From: Fragum whitleyi
Lineage: Eukaryota; Mollusca; Bivalvia; Cardiida; Cardiidae
NCBI GenBank assembly: GCA_948146395.1
Contig: OX411543.1
Coordinates: 64,158,034 to 64,222,033 of the forward strand
Direction: 5' to 3'
Length of the DNA stretch: 64,000 bases
Shown here: positions 12,501 through 27,500 of the stretch, piece after piece
Layout of the letters: each line of letters starts with the position of its first letter
Numbering within the stretch: the first letter of the stretch is position 1
Notes under the pieces: model-generated
What the model saw: the letters and a program-made list of their open reading frames with translations, nothing else
What the model was told of the DNA's origin: nothing
Databases searched by the model: none
Made by a program: the position numbers and the translations under genes

Positions 12501-15500
12501 TTTCTCCACTTGTCCCTGGACAAGTAAAAGCGGATTTTCTACTCGTCCAGGAGCAAAATGAACTTGTCCGCACAAGAGTAAATAGAAAAATTTGAAAAAA
12601 ACATTGCCTTTTGATGAAGAAAATGCTGTAATCCAGCATTTTCTTCATTAAAAACAATGTTTTCTACCCTATGATATGAACATTTCTCTCTTAATTCTTT
12701 TAAGTAACATTCCAAGATTTGCCCTGGTATTTACTTGTCCTTGGACAAGTAGCTTAGATAAATTTACTTGTCCTCAAGTACAAAAGCCCGAGTCGGACAA
12801 GTCGGGCATGGGAATTCCACATTCCTGATCATGGTCCTCTTGTTTATTGTTAAGATTAGATTATAAATCCTTACACTGTATTACTTGTATCAAAGTATTC
12901 GGACAGACACCAGGTCCATCAAGAGTAGTTTGATCTAGATCTACAATGATTTTCTGTCACTAAGCCTCTTTTTAGTCGCATTAATATGTTTCGAATGTAA
13001 TTTCTAGGAATTTTAGAACAATGATTTCTATTTTTGAGGAGTTCGAAATCTTAGGGTATTTACAATTATTACTCTTATCATTGCAGGAGGCATCCATGGA
13101 ATACCAAGACGGCGGGAGTCCTTTGCTAGAATACATTCTATGACTATAGAAGCCCCCATAACCAAAGTATGTCTTATCTTCCTTGTAAAGTAGTTGTTAT
13201 CTCCCTTTGATCAACTCTTCCTCTTAACCCTTTCCTGTTTTACAAAATTTTGGACCTGTCCAAATTCAAAGGTTTTGCAGACGAAAGTTAAAAGTGGATT
13301 TAATTTGAAAAATAATCATACAGTAGGGTAGAAAATAGTGTGGAAAAAGAAGAAATTGCTTGTCAGAAGCAATTTCTTCTTTTTTCACAACGTCTTCTCA
13401 ATCATAAAATCACAGGCACGTAAAAAGCAGGGATTAAACAGCAAAGGGTTAAATAACCTCTCTATATTTTAGAATACTATGGAGGTAGTTCTCACTCGTA
13501 TTTATTATCCATTTATGGTAAGTTAGGACTTAGGTCACAAAATAAAGGTTTAAATATGTCCCTTTACAAAAAGAGAATCTTTATGGAACTGCCTGAACAA
13601 TTATTTGAACAACAAAATGTCTTAAGATATATGGATAGAGAATTCTGGATTCATAATAGAAATCTATAGAGCAAATTTAAGCACAACGCAATCAGTGTCT
13701 GACAAATTTTTAAGTGACTATAAACTTTTGTTGAGCTGACTTGTAGTTAAATATATGTAGCTGTTGCTATCACATGTTCATGTATGTGTGTTAATACTTC
13801 CGTTCGGATTTGTTTAGGCTGCAACTACTACATTCATGGGTGGATTTCAAAATGAAATGATACAATTAGTAGATAAGCAGATGTGGCAAAAAAGAAAAAT
13901 TCAGATAGCTCCAAGGTAAAGGTCACAGCTCTATGTCTAACTTTAAAATTGAGCTTGTCTGGAGCATAGCTCCTACATTGAAAGATGGTTTTTAAGTCGC
14001 TTGCGCTCGCGCTGCGACTTATTGTGGCCGTACGAAGTTTCCTGGACAGGTCAAACAAGGTCAAAGACAGACCTCTTAACGTCTTCTGTATTTCTGTTTT
14101 GAGACAAAGTAGATCTCTGATTTCTTGTCCGCACTTTATGGTTAGAAGAAATATATATCATATTTCTTAAACGCCATATTAGGCAGAGAAAGAATTTCAA
14201 AAAACAAAAACTAACAAGCAAAAAACACCATAACCACACCTGTTTAATATGCAGTTACGAGTTTTTTCGTAAACCATTGAAAAAATAGTGCACTACGCGC
14301 AGTAATACAGACGCGTTTCAGAAAAAGAATAACATCGGTTTTCAACGAAAACCTCGTAACCACAATTTGTTTTTATATACAGTTAAGGGGTTTTTGTGGA
14401 AAGCAGGGCTCTTGGAAACGACAGTAGTGTCGTCTGAGACGACAACTTTTCTCAGCGGACGACAAAAAAATCCTATCAAAGGATTCCACAGGACGACAAG
14501 TTTTCCTAAGGCACGCGTCCCGACTTATAACCTCTCGGCTGTGTATTTGATTGTTTACGTAAGTTAGGCTAACTGTCGCGTGAAAAATCGATATTAGCCA
14601 TATCTGAAGTCCGATAGATGGGCGCGGTAGGCGTGGCGTTAATTGACACCAACAGCCAATCGTAACCGGTTATTCGTAGACCTTGTAGGCGGAGCCTGAC
14701 TATGAATGAATTGAATCTAGACTCTGCCCGACAATGTGTTTTGGCGATTGTTAGGCATAAACGAAACACGTGAACTATTAATATCTTGATTTACTAATTA
14801 TATACCGGTAATTGAATTCGAGCAGGGCCCCAATTTAGACGAAGACAATCGCAAGACAACATAATTGACCCGATTTGTTCGTAACATGTAAATGATTAGT
14901 CCGTGTCCTTCGAACTGTCCCGAATCTCTTTTACCTTTTTTAAAATCGGTATTTCGACTTAAAACAAGTATTTAATTAAAGAAATGTTCCGTAAAAAAAC
15001 ACGAAATGAATTACCACTACCGGTGAATCTCTGAAACGCCGTGCATGTGCTTAATTCCGTCGGATACCGTATTTCGAAAATGGAAAGCTCCGGATCAGCC
15101 TACTGATCAGACACATGTTGAAATAAAAAAAAAATGAACACAAATCAAGAGACAAGTGGTTCGGAAAGTTTAATTATTTCAATCTAAAAAAAAAAAAAAA
15201 AAAAAGAGAGAGAGATAACCAATGCAGTTCAAACATACAATCTTTTGTTATGAAAATGAATTCTGAATTTTTTCTCTCAATTGGCAACATCTGCAATCAT
15301 CGCATTGACTTATATGTTGAGATTTTTTTGAAGTCTAAGTAAATACAATAACATTTTTTGACCTCTTTTTAACTTCTGGCAAAAAGAAGATATGACTTTC
15401 AAAGACTTGCTTCTGTATTGGTTTTATATGGTTTTAAACTGAACCTGGAAAAGTTTTGTCATCTACTGAGCCCATCTCCAAAAATGAATAAAAAAAAATG

Positions 15501-18500
15501 TAAAAAGCATTGGGATAAAAGAAGAAAATGTTTTTTTACAAGCAAATCTTTCTTTTCAATCAATGGTTTCCTTAAGATAACCATTCTGGTGACTAAAACA
15601 TTGGATTGTGTAGTAAAAGGTTAATAAATTGTCATTTCAATATCGTAGTTTTGCATGGTACAAAATCAACCCTCATAATGATGGAATCTAACTTTTTAGC
15701 TCACCTGAGCACAACGTGCTCAAGTGAGCTATTGTGATCACCTTTTGTCCGGCGTCCGTGCGTCGTCCGTCGTGCGTCGTCCGTCGTGCGTCGTCCGTCA
15801 ACAATTTCTTTAAACGACATCTCCTCCTAAACTACTAGGCCAATTTTAACCAAACTTGGCAGAAATGTTCCTTAGGTGGTCCCCTTTAAGAATTGCTAAA
15901 AGAATTGAAATCGGTGAAAAACTCTGGTTGCTATGGCAACCAAAGTTAAAAATTTAAGAAAATCTTTAAAATTCTTCTTCTTCTGAACCAGCAGCCCTAC
16001 AGCCTTGAAATTTGGTATGAATGATCAGCTCATAGACCTTAATAAAAATAGCTAAAATCATATCTGTTGGGCCACCAGGTGCGGAGCATCAGGGGGGAGG
16101 GGGGAGTACTTTGGGTAAATTTTGTAATCTTTAACCTTCTTCTTCTTCTGATCATGAAGGCCTACAGCCTTAAAATTTTGCATGTATCATCACCTCATAG
16201 ACCTTAATAAAAATAGCTAAAATCATATCTGTAGGGCCACCAGGTGCGGAGCACCAGGGGGGAGGGGGTAGTACTATGATGAAAATTTTGTAATCTTTAA
16301 CCTTTTTCTTCTTCTAAACCAGGAGACCTACACATTTGAATATTTGCATGGATGATCAGCATATGGACCTTTATTAAAATAGCTAAAATCATGACTGTAG
16401 ATTCACCAGGTGCGTAGCACCAGGGGGAGAGGATAGTACTTTTGTGAAAATTTTGTAATCTTTAACCTTCTTCTTCTTCTGAATCACAAGCCCTACAGAC
16501 TTGAAAATTGGCATGAAGGATCAGCTCATAGACCTTTATATAAATAGCTAAAATCATGACTGCAAAGCCACCAGATGCGGAGCATTAGGGGGCAGGGGGT
16601 AGTAATTTGGATCAATTTTGAAATCTTTAACCTTATTCTTCTCCTGGATCAGGAACCCTACAGACTTGAAAATTGTCATGGGTGATCAATATATTGACAT
16701 TAATAATAGCTAAAATCATGACTGTAGGGTCACCAGGTGCTGAGTGTCTTGGGGAGGGGGTAGTACTTTGGATCATTTTTTGAAATCTTTAAAACTTCTT
16801 CTAATGAGCCAGGAGTCCTACAGACTTGAAAATTGGTATGGATGATCAGCATATGGACATATATTGAATTAGCTAAAATCATGACTGTAGATGCACCAGG
16901 TGCAGAGCATCTTGGGGGAGGGGGGAGTGCTTTGTTAAGAATTTTGAATCCCTACAGCCTTTATATTTGACATGGATTGATCAACTCATTAAAGAAAACT
17001 TTAAAAGTCTCAGACTCAGCCCGTATATCTGGCATAGATTAGCTGATCACAGACCTTTTATGGAAAAAGCTTAAACAAATAATGTCCAGGGGAGGAGCAG
17101 AGGGGGGGGGGGAATGATTATTTCAAATGTTATCTGATTGAATAAGTGAAAATCTCTTTTTCTGTGGTTGCATCGACATACCTAGGTAATGAAGCTTTTT
17201 TCTCAGGTGAGCGACCCAGGGCCAACGGCCCTCTTGTTTTGTGTTGGATCCAACTTTTTCTGAAGTTGGATTCCTGGAATCCTACTTTCAAAACCCTAGT
17301 GAGAGCCCTGGAAAGCATCGAAAAAATAGTTTGCACATATGCAGTAATTCAGACACGCTCTCATATAGATCCAGACGCCATTTTCTCAACGGTTGTTAAA
17401 CGCTTCGTTTTGACAGAAACTCTGATTTAGGACCAAATAAGATTAGATATTCTTAAAAATTTATCTATCAACATTTCTAGTCAATCGATAAAGAAGCATT
17501 ATTCTCGAAAGAAGAATTTAATTCTATGGAATATTTCCCAGATATGAACAAATTTTCCACAAAATACTCCACCCACCAATGTTAAAATCGATCAAAATCA
17601 AAATAAGGAGATATGGTGAAACTTGTGTATTTTTTTTTTAAATACTTGAACCAGAATAGTGGTAACATTTTCATCTTTTTCACTTCGAAAATTATTATTC
17701 TGTTAAATGAAAACCGATGATTGTATTCATCCTGTCTCAAAATGTCATTTGTGACAGAAAATAATAGGCCGGTTAGAAGTTTTGACAAGTATGTTTTATT
17801 ATACCCCAGCAAAACTTTTTGTAGTTCCACTAAAAGAATGTCACCCATATCGTGAACCTATGTAGAGAAATAGCAGGAGGCTCGGTTAGGGTATTGTGAA
17901 AGTACTGGTATGAAAAAAAACTAGAATCCATGGTTTGGTGCTCCAGTCGCTGCGGTATGACCATGGCAGTTGAAAACGGCGTAAAACCCCAATAAACCAT
18001 ACCCCCCCGCAAAACGATCGTCAGTGTTCTCCCCAGCCCAATAAGCTGTATCAGCCCCACTACAGCTTCATCTAAAACAGTGTTATGCCCTTACAGCTTA
18101 AAAACTACCCCACCGCTTAATTTCTTCAAAATGGTCATCAAGTAGAGATATTTTAGTTATCTTATGTCAAAAACTAATGAAATAAGGGAAAACTGATGAA
18201 TTAAGGCATTTTGTACAATAAATATGCATAAAAACATTATTGGAAAATAAGAAATTGCTCAACATGAGCAATTTATTCTTTTTCCAAATGTTTTTATTCA
18301 CATAATCACAATTACTTGCATAAACACTGTATTGTAAGCGTCCAACGATGCTGCCACTACAGCTTCCAATTATTCTTAGGAGAACCCTGATCGTTTTAGG
18401 GGTTATACTGGCATCAGCCTGTCTGTCCGTCCATGTACAAATCTTGTCTTGCAAATAGCTCAAATATTGATAAAGGTACATGTATAATTGTGACCCATCA

Positions 18501-21500
18501 CACTAAAAGGGACCTTATGGCATGTGTGAAAAATATTGACCCTAGTCAGTCTGTACTGTCCGCGCAGCCAGACTAGGGCCGACGCTTTTCACTTTTATGT
18601 AATTTTCTAAATCTGGGGTATTTACCCTATCTTACTCTGTATTCACTTTTCGCATACAGGATCTGGTTAACCTTCGCTGGGTCTGACAAGTTTGTCAAAA
18701 TTTGTATTTTTGGAGTTCGGAAAAGGTCCCATTTAGCGTGACAGGTCACAATTTTGAAAATTCAAAGGTGCATAGAATTTGTTGTGGAGAGGTTCAATAG
18801 ATCTAATTTTTAAGAGACAAACATCTCTTGTTATATACAATTCAATATTAATTTCATTTCCTTCAATACTTTTTAAAAAGCAAGTCTTGTTTAACTAATA
18901 CATCTGTTGAAGCGACTTTCAGACCCTTCAGGGCTTTGATTAAAATGACTTGGCACAATTATTGTCAATTAAGGACAGATATGCCAATTGAAAGAAATGT
19001 TCATATAGCTCCAAGATTAAGGTAGCAACTCCAGTTTAAATTTTTTAATCGGGTGTTTCTGTAGAGTAGCTTCTACAATTATGGATGGATTTATAAATAA
19101 TTTTTCACATTTATTCATCACAATTTGTTGGTGTGTCATTAGAAAGATATTATCATTTAGACTCAAGGGTCAAGGTTGCATCTTAAAGTCAAACATTAAA
19201 ATTTAGCATATTTGAAGCATAATTATCTCCCTCATTTATGGTCCTAATTCCACAATAATTTGGCTCTTTTAATGTTCTCCATCATTGAGAATATAAACTT
19301 AAATGTTACAGGTAAAAGTCAAATGCAGAAAAGGCCTTTTGTGGCCTTGACATCAGCTGTACTTGGGCAACTGTTCTAGTGTAAACTTAGCAGGTTATGA
19401 TAAACACATCTTCCTTTCCGTACACTCAGACTGCTTAAAGCTCTCTAAAATTTCTCAAATTTCCCCAAAAACTCCATTTAAATTACTCTGTTTAACTTTC
19501 CATGCTTGTTTTTGGAGACATATATCTTTTTGATATTTGTCTGTAAATAATACAAATCTTTTATAGAACAGTACAATATTTCTATAAAGGGAGGTAAAGA
19601 AATATTATACATATTGTACAAAATCCTGCTCATACAATTAGAATGAAATAATTAAAACAATAAAAACATACTCCCCTTTTATATCATTCAACTTGTTCAA
19701 GCAATTTTATGATATCAAGTTTGTAGAGCTATTTACAAAATGTTAGACACTTCAATGTCTCGGTGCAGCCTGTAAGTAATACTCCTGCATAACAAAGAAC
19801 ATTAATACCTATTTTTTCAGTCCATTTTAGGAAGGGACCTCAAACTATTTGCAGAAATTCATAAAAATCAAACTCCTGCTATTCTTATTTTATAGCTACA
19901 AAACCACCTCCTAAATTAAAATTGAAGAACTGCAACACAATTTTGATCTTGGTTTTTAGGTGCAAAGGACCTGCTGTGTATGTGCAGTTTATTTCAGTCA
20001 CTGGTGTTCGAAAAGTAGCACTACTTACACAAAAAACTGATGCAAGTGCTTTGCTGGCTGAACAGCTTTATCAACACTTGCTGTCAAATTACAATGCAAG
20101 CTAGTAATCACATGCATGAACATTTATCTTAAGGAATGTAACATTATAAACACTGCATTTAAATTGGTGATAAATTATTGAATCATACCAACTCTGCAAA
20201 TTGCTGTTTCAACTTTATACATTTTAATTTTGATTATTTCAGTTTAATTTTCATAGAAAGCCAAATTCATTCATTCTGATTAGAGAATCAATTTCATACC
20301 TTAGTGAAAAAAAAAAAAGGAAGAAAAGACAAGTTGTTATGCCACAAAGATATTCTAAAGAAGCTATCATTAACTGATAACCTAAAATCTGTTAATTAAT
20401 GTTGTTTAATGATTTAAAATTTTAAGAAATATTGATACCTACTTGCAAATTTACACAGTTTGTTAAGTAAGTTTTTTTCCTGAATTCCTTCCACCTCTCA
20501 AAAAATCGTGAAATCAAATCATTGCTAAATGTGGGCAAAGAGTACTGTTTTGTGTGTCTTGCACTCTGCTTAAATTTGGATTACTGGGGTATGGTGATTA
20601 AAAATGGAAGTCCAAAAACCTTGGGCATGTTATAATTCTTACAACAACATCACCATATACCAACAGTTGCCAAAGCTAGGAAGCTTTGTGAGAGAATTTA
20701 AGAATCTAAGTTGAATAGGGACATAACTCACACAAAATGCATCTTTAGTAATATATCACCCTTGTTGGTTTATGTTGCTCTTCTCATAATGAACATGTGT
20801 GCCAAATTTCAAGGGGTTTATTGTCTGTATAACAGAACCAGAGATATCACAAAACTTAAAAGTTTTTGGCAAGTACTTTCTCTGCCAAGGCTAAAGCAAC
20901 ACCTTGGGTTTTGTAACAGCAAAGGTAAAAATGTTATTTAAACTTAAAAAGAATGCAAGATTATAAAAAAGTTGCATTCTCAAACAAGTTTAAACTTTTA
21001 TGTGATTTTTGAGAATTTGCAAGGTCTGTTATAGTGACAATTGTAAGACATTGGGAGGGGTCATTAATTAAACTTTCAGTGATCGTTTTACAGAGTTTAA
21101 ACAGGGACTGTTTAAACAGGGACTTTAAAAAACTTTAAAACTACACAATGAAAGCTTGGTTTCAAATTTTGATGATTATTAAATTATCATGCAACTTTTA
21201 TTAAAATAATAAGGTCCATATTAAAAGCAGTTATTTATTATTACAATCTTTAGCCTTTGAAATTTTTAAGATCTTTTGTCTTTTTGTTTGTTGGAAGTCA
21301 TTATTGTTGACAACAAAAAAAATGAAACAAACAATATCTTCAGTTTCTTCAATGTTTACCAAAGCTTTTTTTTCAGGAGTGTCAAAAAGTCTGATTGTGT
21401 GGAAATGCCATGTTTGCCAGAAGGGCATAACTGTCTTATGACTTTAATGCTCCTTCATTGAGCCTCATAAAACATTTTGGATGGAGATCATAGTTGCATA

Positions 21501-24500
21501 TCGATGGCTTAGCCCAAAACAGTTGTATTTGCCTATATGTTGATAGGCAGTTACAACTGTTTTGCACTGAGCCATTGATATATGCTGCCTTAATGATAAA
21601 AATTATAATTCCTAACACTCAACTATTAAATAGTAAACTTGTATGGTTTGAGCAGAACTCCGCTTTGAAGTACCTTTAGTTAAGATTATTTACATCCTGG
21701 CTGGAAAGGATTAAAGTAAGATTACTTGTAATGAACTGAAAAATTAAACAATTAATGGACTTTGATAATTTTGTATTATGCTGAATTCATTAATCTTTGA
21801 TGCTTAATTGGAGTGTTGATATCATAAAGATGTAGTGATTTCAATTTTTTGCAGTTTTCTCCCTTGATAGAATATACACTTAATAATATGTAGCTTGAAT
21901 TTATAAAAATATCATTTCTGAACTCCAGATAAAAATTGATTACAAGGAGCATTTGAAAACATACTGAGCAAAAAGATATATTTACAAACTTTTTTGTCTA
22001 CCTATCTATTTTATAGAATTGTGTTGTCTTCATTTCTTTTGTAATTGAATTAACAAAAAATGATATTATAATTAAAGAGAGTGGAAAGATCAACAACAGT
22101 TTTGTCTGGAGTTCAATATATAACTAGCTGATTAGAGAACCAGAAATAGGGAATGATTTTGATGTTTAGGGTTGGTGCAAAATTTGTGCCTATTGATAGA
22201 TTGTAGGCATTTACAATGAATTTGCGCCAATCCTTACAAATGTAATAATAAGACCTTCAACACTTATGTAATGGACCATTTTCAAAAAAAAGAAAAATGA
22301 ATAAAAAAAAATATATAAAAAATGATTCAAATGAGTTCAAGAAATACATGGGTTGCAGTGGCGGATCCAGAGGGGGTCCGGGGATTCGAACAAACCCCAC
22401 TTTGAAGCCCAATTTATTAACTGGTGTATAATTTCAATTAATCCTACTCCTGCTGTTCACAAATATTCATGTTGGAAACAAAGCTTGGAAGACCGTATAG
22501 ACTAAGATTAGTCTGCACAGTTGTGCAGTCTGATCTTAGCTTATACTGTCTGCTTTTACTTGATTTTATGTTGTTAAAATCCTGAACAGGTCTTGTTGAT
22601 ATCATTTAAAGAATATTTAAATCCAGCAGGATAAGGGTTAAAATTCTGTAAAACTAGGGATACAAACCCCCTGTTAGCATGTTTGAAACCCCTTCGCAGA
22701 AATCCTGGATCTGCGACTGGGTTGATCAAGATTTCCCTCTTTGCTGCAGCTCTGATTCCAAATTATTATCGTTTACACTTGTGAAGAACTACAGCAGCCC
22801 TGTGTTCAGGATGACAAAACAGTGCAAACAGTTTTCCAATTTATACCCTGCTTTGCATGCAAGTGCACATGCAAAGTGGGGTATAATTGGCAAACCGTTC
22901 ATACTGTTTTGTCTTCCTGAACGCAGGGAGGGTCTTTGCCATATGTTACAGTGAGGCCATTTTGTGTAATTCTGCATTCAAAGATAACTTGCCATGTCTT
23001 GACCTTCAACACAGCAAATCATCGTCGATATCAAATATCATCTGGTTTCAAAATATTTGGCATAGGAAAAAAAATCATCCAGGAATTCATTGCTGGCTTG
23101 GTCTATATGCCAACATCATGGCTTGAATAAGCTTTAATTCTAATATTCAAGTGGTCCACCTACAAATTGTCTTGGACAAATGGAAGCCAAATTGATGAAG
23201 ATCAACATAGCATGTCCAATATAATGGAATGATTGTATATAAAACAATTAGTGGTTTAAGGTAATGAACCCGTTATAGCTCCGTAACTTTTCGGAAATAA
23301 TGAGCTTTAACAGTGTTAACTGAGGTTTCCTAATGCTTTTCATCAGGAAACCTCGGCCAACATTATGAAAGATCATGAGTTATGAAATGTTGCAGAACTG
23401 TTATGGTTCCACTACCTTAAGTGACAGCTGTGATCCCCTAATTAAGGCTCCCACATAAAAACTTAAGGAGAAGCAGAAACATGTATGACTCATTGTAACA
23501 TATTGTTCTGGCTGGTTATTTGTGCCTGTGCATATTGTTTCCAACAGTTTCTCATGAGCAGTCACCCCTTTGCATAATGAAAAAACTTTGGTAAAAAAAT
23601 TGCAACCAAATCAAAGGGCTGAAAGCAATGGAAGTACAAGCTATTGATCAATTTTCATTGGAAAAACTAAATCTGTTGACAATTCTGGTTTGCAAAGTGA
23701 AAACAGGTGGTGTAGATTAAGATCAGGCTGCAAACATGTACATGCTGATCTTTGTCTATACCTCCTGCCAAAGCAGGAATATTTCAGGGTCAGAAAGACA
23801 AGGGCTAAGACTCGGATCAGTCTGTACTTGCATCCACATGGTTTGTTCTGATTTTTCACTGGGTACTTAAAATAGAATCTAGCTTCTAGCTTATTATAGA
23901 CCTGCAATTTCAAGTGAGTGATCAAAGATCAATTTAACGTTGAAATTGATAGGAGATAACAGTTTCTCAGACCTCACTCTTTCTTGCGGAACTATAGATA
24001 TCTAGATTTTAGCAGATTGCGTCTACTCATAATTCTAGAATGTTTTTTCCTGCGCAAAACGGTTTTTAAAGCAGTATGGATTAAAAACAGCATGCACAGA
24101 AATGCAGTCTTATCTTAGCTATTTATGCGTGATTGCTCCTCAAAAGTATTGTGGTAAAACCTAGAGCAAGATAGGACACATTGTCCCCAAAATTAGCAAA
24201 ATTGGTTGAAAGGAAAATTAGATACAGTGTAATTTAGCTTACTTACGCACATGACATTGTGTGGCTGTCTGGCTTAGACTGCTCTATCTGTCAGATATTG
24301 TTGGAACCACCATGCACAGGCATATTTAGAATTTTGTAGTTGTTTTTCCTACTATTTATCTCTCCAATCTCTCTTCTAGGTCATAAACATTATTAACACC
24401 GCCCAGGAGAATTGCCCAATAACCGTAGTTCAAGCTTTAGATAAAGTTTTAGAGATTTTGCGTACTAGTGAGCTTTACTCCCCGTTTTTTGCCCAAGAGA

Positions 24501-27500
24501 TGAAGGACAACGACCCAATGACGAGTGACTATCTTGGCGGCCTGGTGTCTGTAAGCATCTTTTTCTATTGTTATCTACAAAAAGTATGTGTGTCTGTCAG
24601 AAGTATTTAGGTATAAGGTCAACACAGAGGGTCAAAGTATCAGGGTTACTAAGGGTGCTGACTATGCAAGTCTTGAGACATACAACAAATGCAGGACTCA
24701 CAAAACTAGCTGATGTGAGTCTTATGGACCCTTTTGGGTTCAACTGTTAGGTGCTCTTGCATATGCCATATCTTCGATGTTATTCTAAAACCTCGTAACT
24801 GCAGCTTGATCAAAGCTGTAGTTAAGAAGTTTGAGAAGAATAACGACGATATGACTGAAACACTGTTAAAAGCGGAGTTCAAGTCCATTCAAATCAAACT
24901 CAAAATTACTTTGTTAACACCTTTCTAAAATAGTAACTTTTTGAAAATCCTCAATTTAATTCATCAGATATTTGGCAAAGTTTTATTCTAGGTTAGAATA
25001 GAGTGATAGGTTGATTAATAAATAAAATTGATAGTAGGACTGCCCTTACATTAATTTAAAGCATATTTTAAGACGTTGATCTTACTCCCCTGTTAAATTT
25101 TGTGATGTCATAAATTTGCCAAGCATTGTCAGTATAAACAAAAGAGATGGTGCTATGCATAAAGCAACATTTTTGTGGATTTTTTGGCGTTAACATTTGC
25201 AGAGATCCTAAAATGCTGTAACGCCCAAGTGCTTCACACTTGGGCGTTAAACTATTTTTAGGGTCCCTGCAAATGTGACCTTCATAAAAGTAAATTAACC
25301 TTATATTATGTTGATGTTGTTTGGGCTGCCCTAAGTTGCTAATACATTATTTTGTGTGACTTCAATTCTACACTAACACACTAACATATTTTTCTAAAGA
25401 TGTTCATATAGTGTAGATCTATAATTTCAAGCGACTTTAAATTCTGTTCATTCTATATTATGATCCCAACTTTATGTATTTCGACTCATGGGATTCCTTA
25501 ATTGTATACTTACATATTTTAGTGACAGGAGATATTATTTGATATACCTTTCTTTTAGTCAGGGTACCTGACAATTTATTACCAGCTGAAAAATTAATGT
25601 CATCATTTTTCCTGCCAGGAATCAACATGTACCTGGGCGAAAACCATTTGATCATTTTATCACAATACAAAGATTTTAATCAAAACTTCAAATGATGAAC
25701 ATTTTTATACTACAACTGAAATGATATAAACCTACAGAATCTTTTGGTATTTTCATATGAGATTTTTTAGTCTCACTGGCCAAAGGCCAGCAAGCTTTTG
25801 TCATGGTGGTGTGTCCATGTGTGTCTGTCTGTATGTGCATGCATAAACTTTTCTTAAAACATCTCCTACTAAACCAATGGGCCAATTTGACGAAACTTGG
25901 CAGAAATGTTCCTTGGGTGACCCTCTTCTAAATTTGTTCGAGAAATTTTGATTGACCCCCCAAATATTGGGCTCGCAGGGCAGGGCTTATTTTCACTTTG
26001 AAATCTTAAAAAATCTTGTCCTTCCCCCTCACTGTGGCCAATTTCAATCAAACTTGGCACCTATATTCCTTAGATGCACCTTCACTTAAAGTGGTCTAGA
26101 CTTTTTGATGTGCCCATAAATGTGGTTGTGGCAGGAATGGGCTTTTTTTCACTTTGAAATTAAAAAAAAGCTTATCCTCCTTTGAAATTAAAAAAAAGCT
26201 TATCCTCCCAATCAATTGGATGAATTTCATTGAATTATGCAATGAATGAACATTTACTAAAAATTGTTCCTGGAAATGTGTTGAGAATGTTCTACTTATT
26301 ACAATCACCTTAATGTTGGTACAAAGATTTGTAGAGGGTATGCAAGTTAATGGTGATTGAGTATTTCGGTGCCATGTGTACCCTACCAGACCCAGTAAAC
26401 CATTAATTACACAATGGTTCTATAGAGACTTTAAAGTCTTGTTTTCAGGCTAATTAAGCTTTATTTAATGAGAGTCTGGAGATGTTAAAATTAGTGGAGT
26501 GATACAAGCCCTCTAAGGCCTCTTGCTTCATATAAAACAAAACACAAAACTTTTTATTTTATATGTAGAATAAATTTGAAACATATGTTTAAAATCAGGC
26601 AAAATACATTTCAAATAAGAATTATTGCCTTAAAAAGGAATATTGGCCTTAATTGGGAATTCATACATATAATTTGAAAGTAATTTCCAAACTATTTTTA
26701 TCTTATAACTATACAAATATCAGTATGATAATATCCCGTATGATATTTTTTTATGATATCACTTAGTTATTTTTAGAATAATGATAGAATGTGGTTTATT
26801 TTTAGAAATTTGCATTTCAGTAAGAAACATTGACGAAAACAAGACAAATAGAGGTTATAAGATTTTTTTTCATACAAAACACTAAGTACATATTATATAT
26901 TTAACACGTGTTTGTCCTCACCTGCAGGTCCTTGTACATTTATTTTTTAAATGGATAGCTTCAGATATTTTGGTAGCAATTAAAATATTTCGTATTTTTA
27001 GTATAACAATTTCATTGACATGGAATAAATACAATTGGTTTCATTGTGCTTTTTATATTAAAAATGGCTATAAATGGAAATGAAATGAGAGACGGCCCTA
27101 ATCTTTGAAGGACAAAAGATTTAGAAAATAAGTTCAAATATTCATGTTACAGCTTAATATACATAATTCACAGGTGGTAAAATGATAATAAACTATATGG
27201 GTGTAAAAATATGATATTTCCTGCTTCACACCTTCCTTAAAAGTTAGAATTCACAGAATGGAATGATAATCATTGCTTTCAGCATTACCGACCTTATTTC
27301 ACTAATTGGATTCAAATTTAATAACATACTATTATATGCTGTTTGTAAAATGGGTTGACTTTTTCAGTCATTCAGTTACAGTGTAAGTTATTTACTAAAA
27401 CAATTTTACCAAAACTTTAATGAAAAATAGTCCTGTACACCCATTTAAAAAAAAAACCAGAATTTAATCTTATAACCAATTGTACTTTCGGAAAAAATTC

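Noticed and set aside
15077..15103. Short ATG frame after the promoter-like patch as an alternative PDE8 first exon
   Set aside because: It reads eight codons to a TGA with no GT donor in a useful phase.
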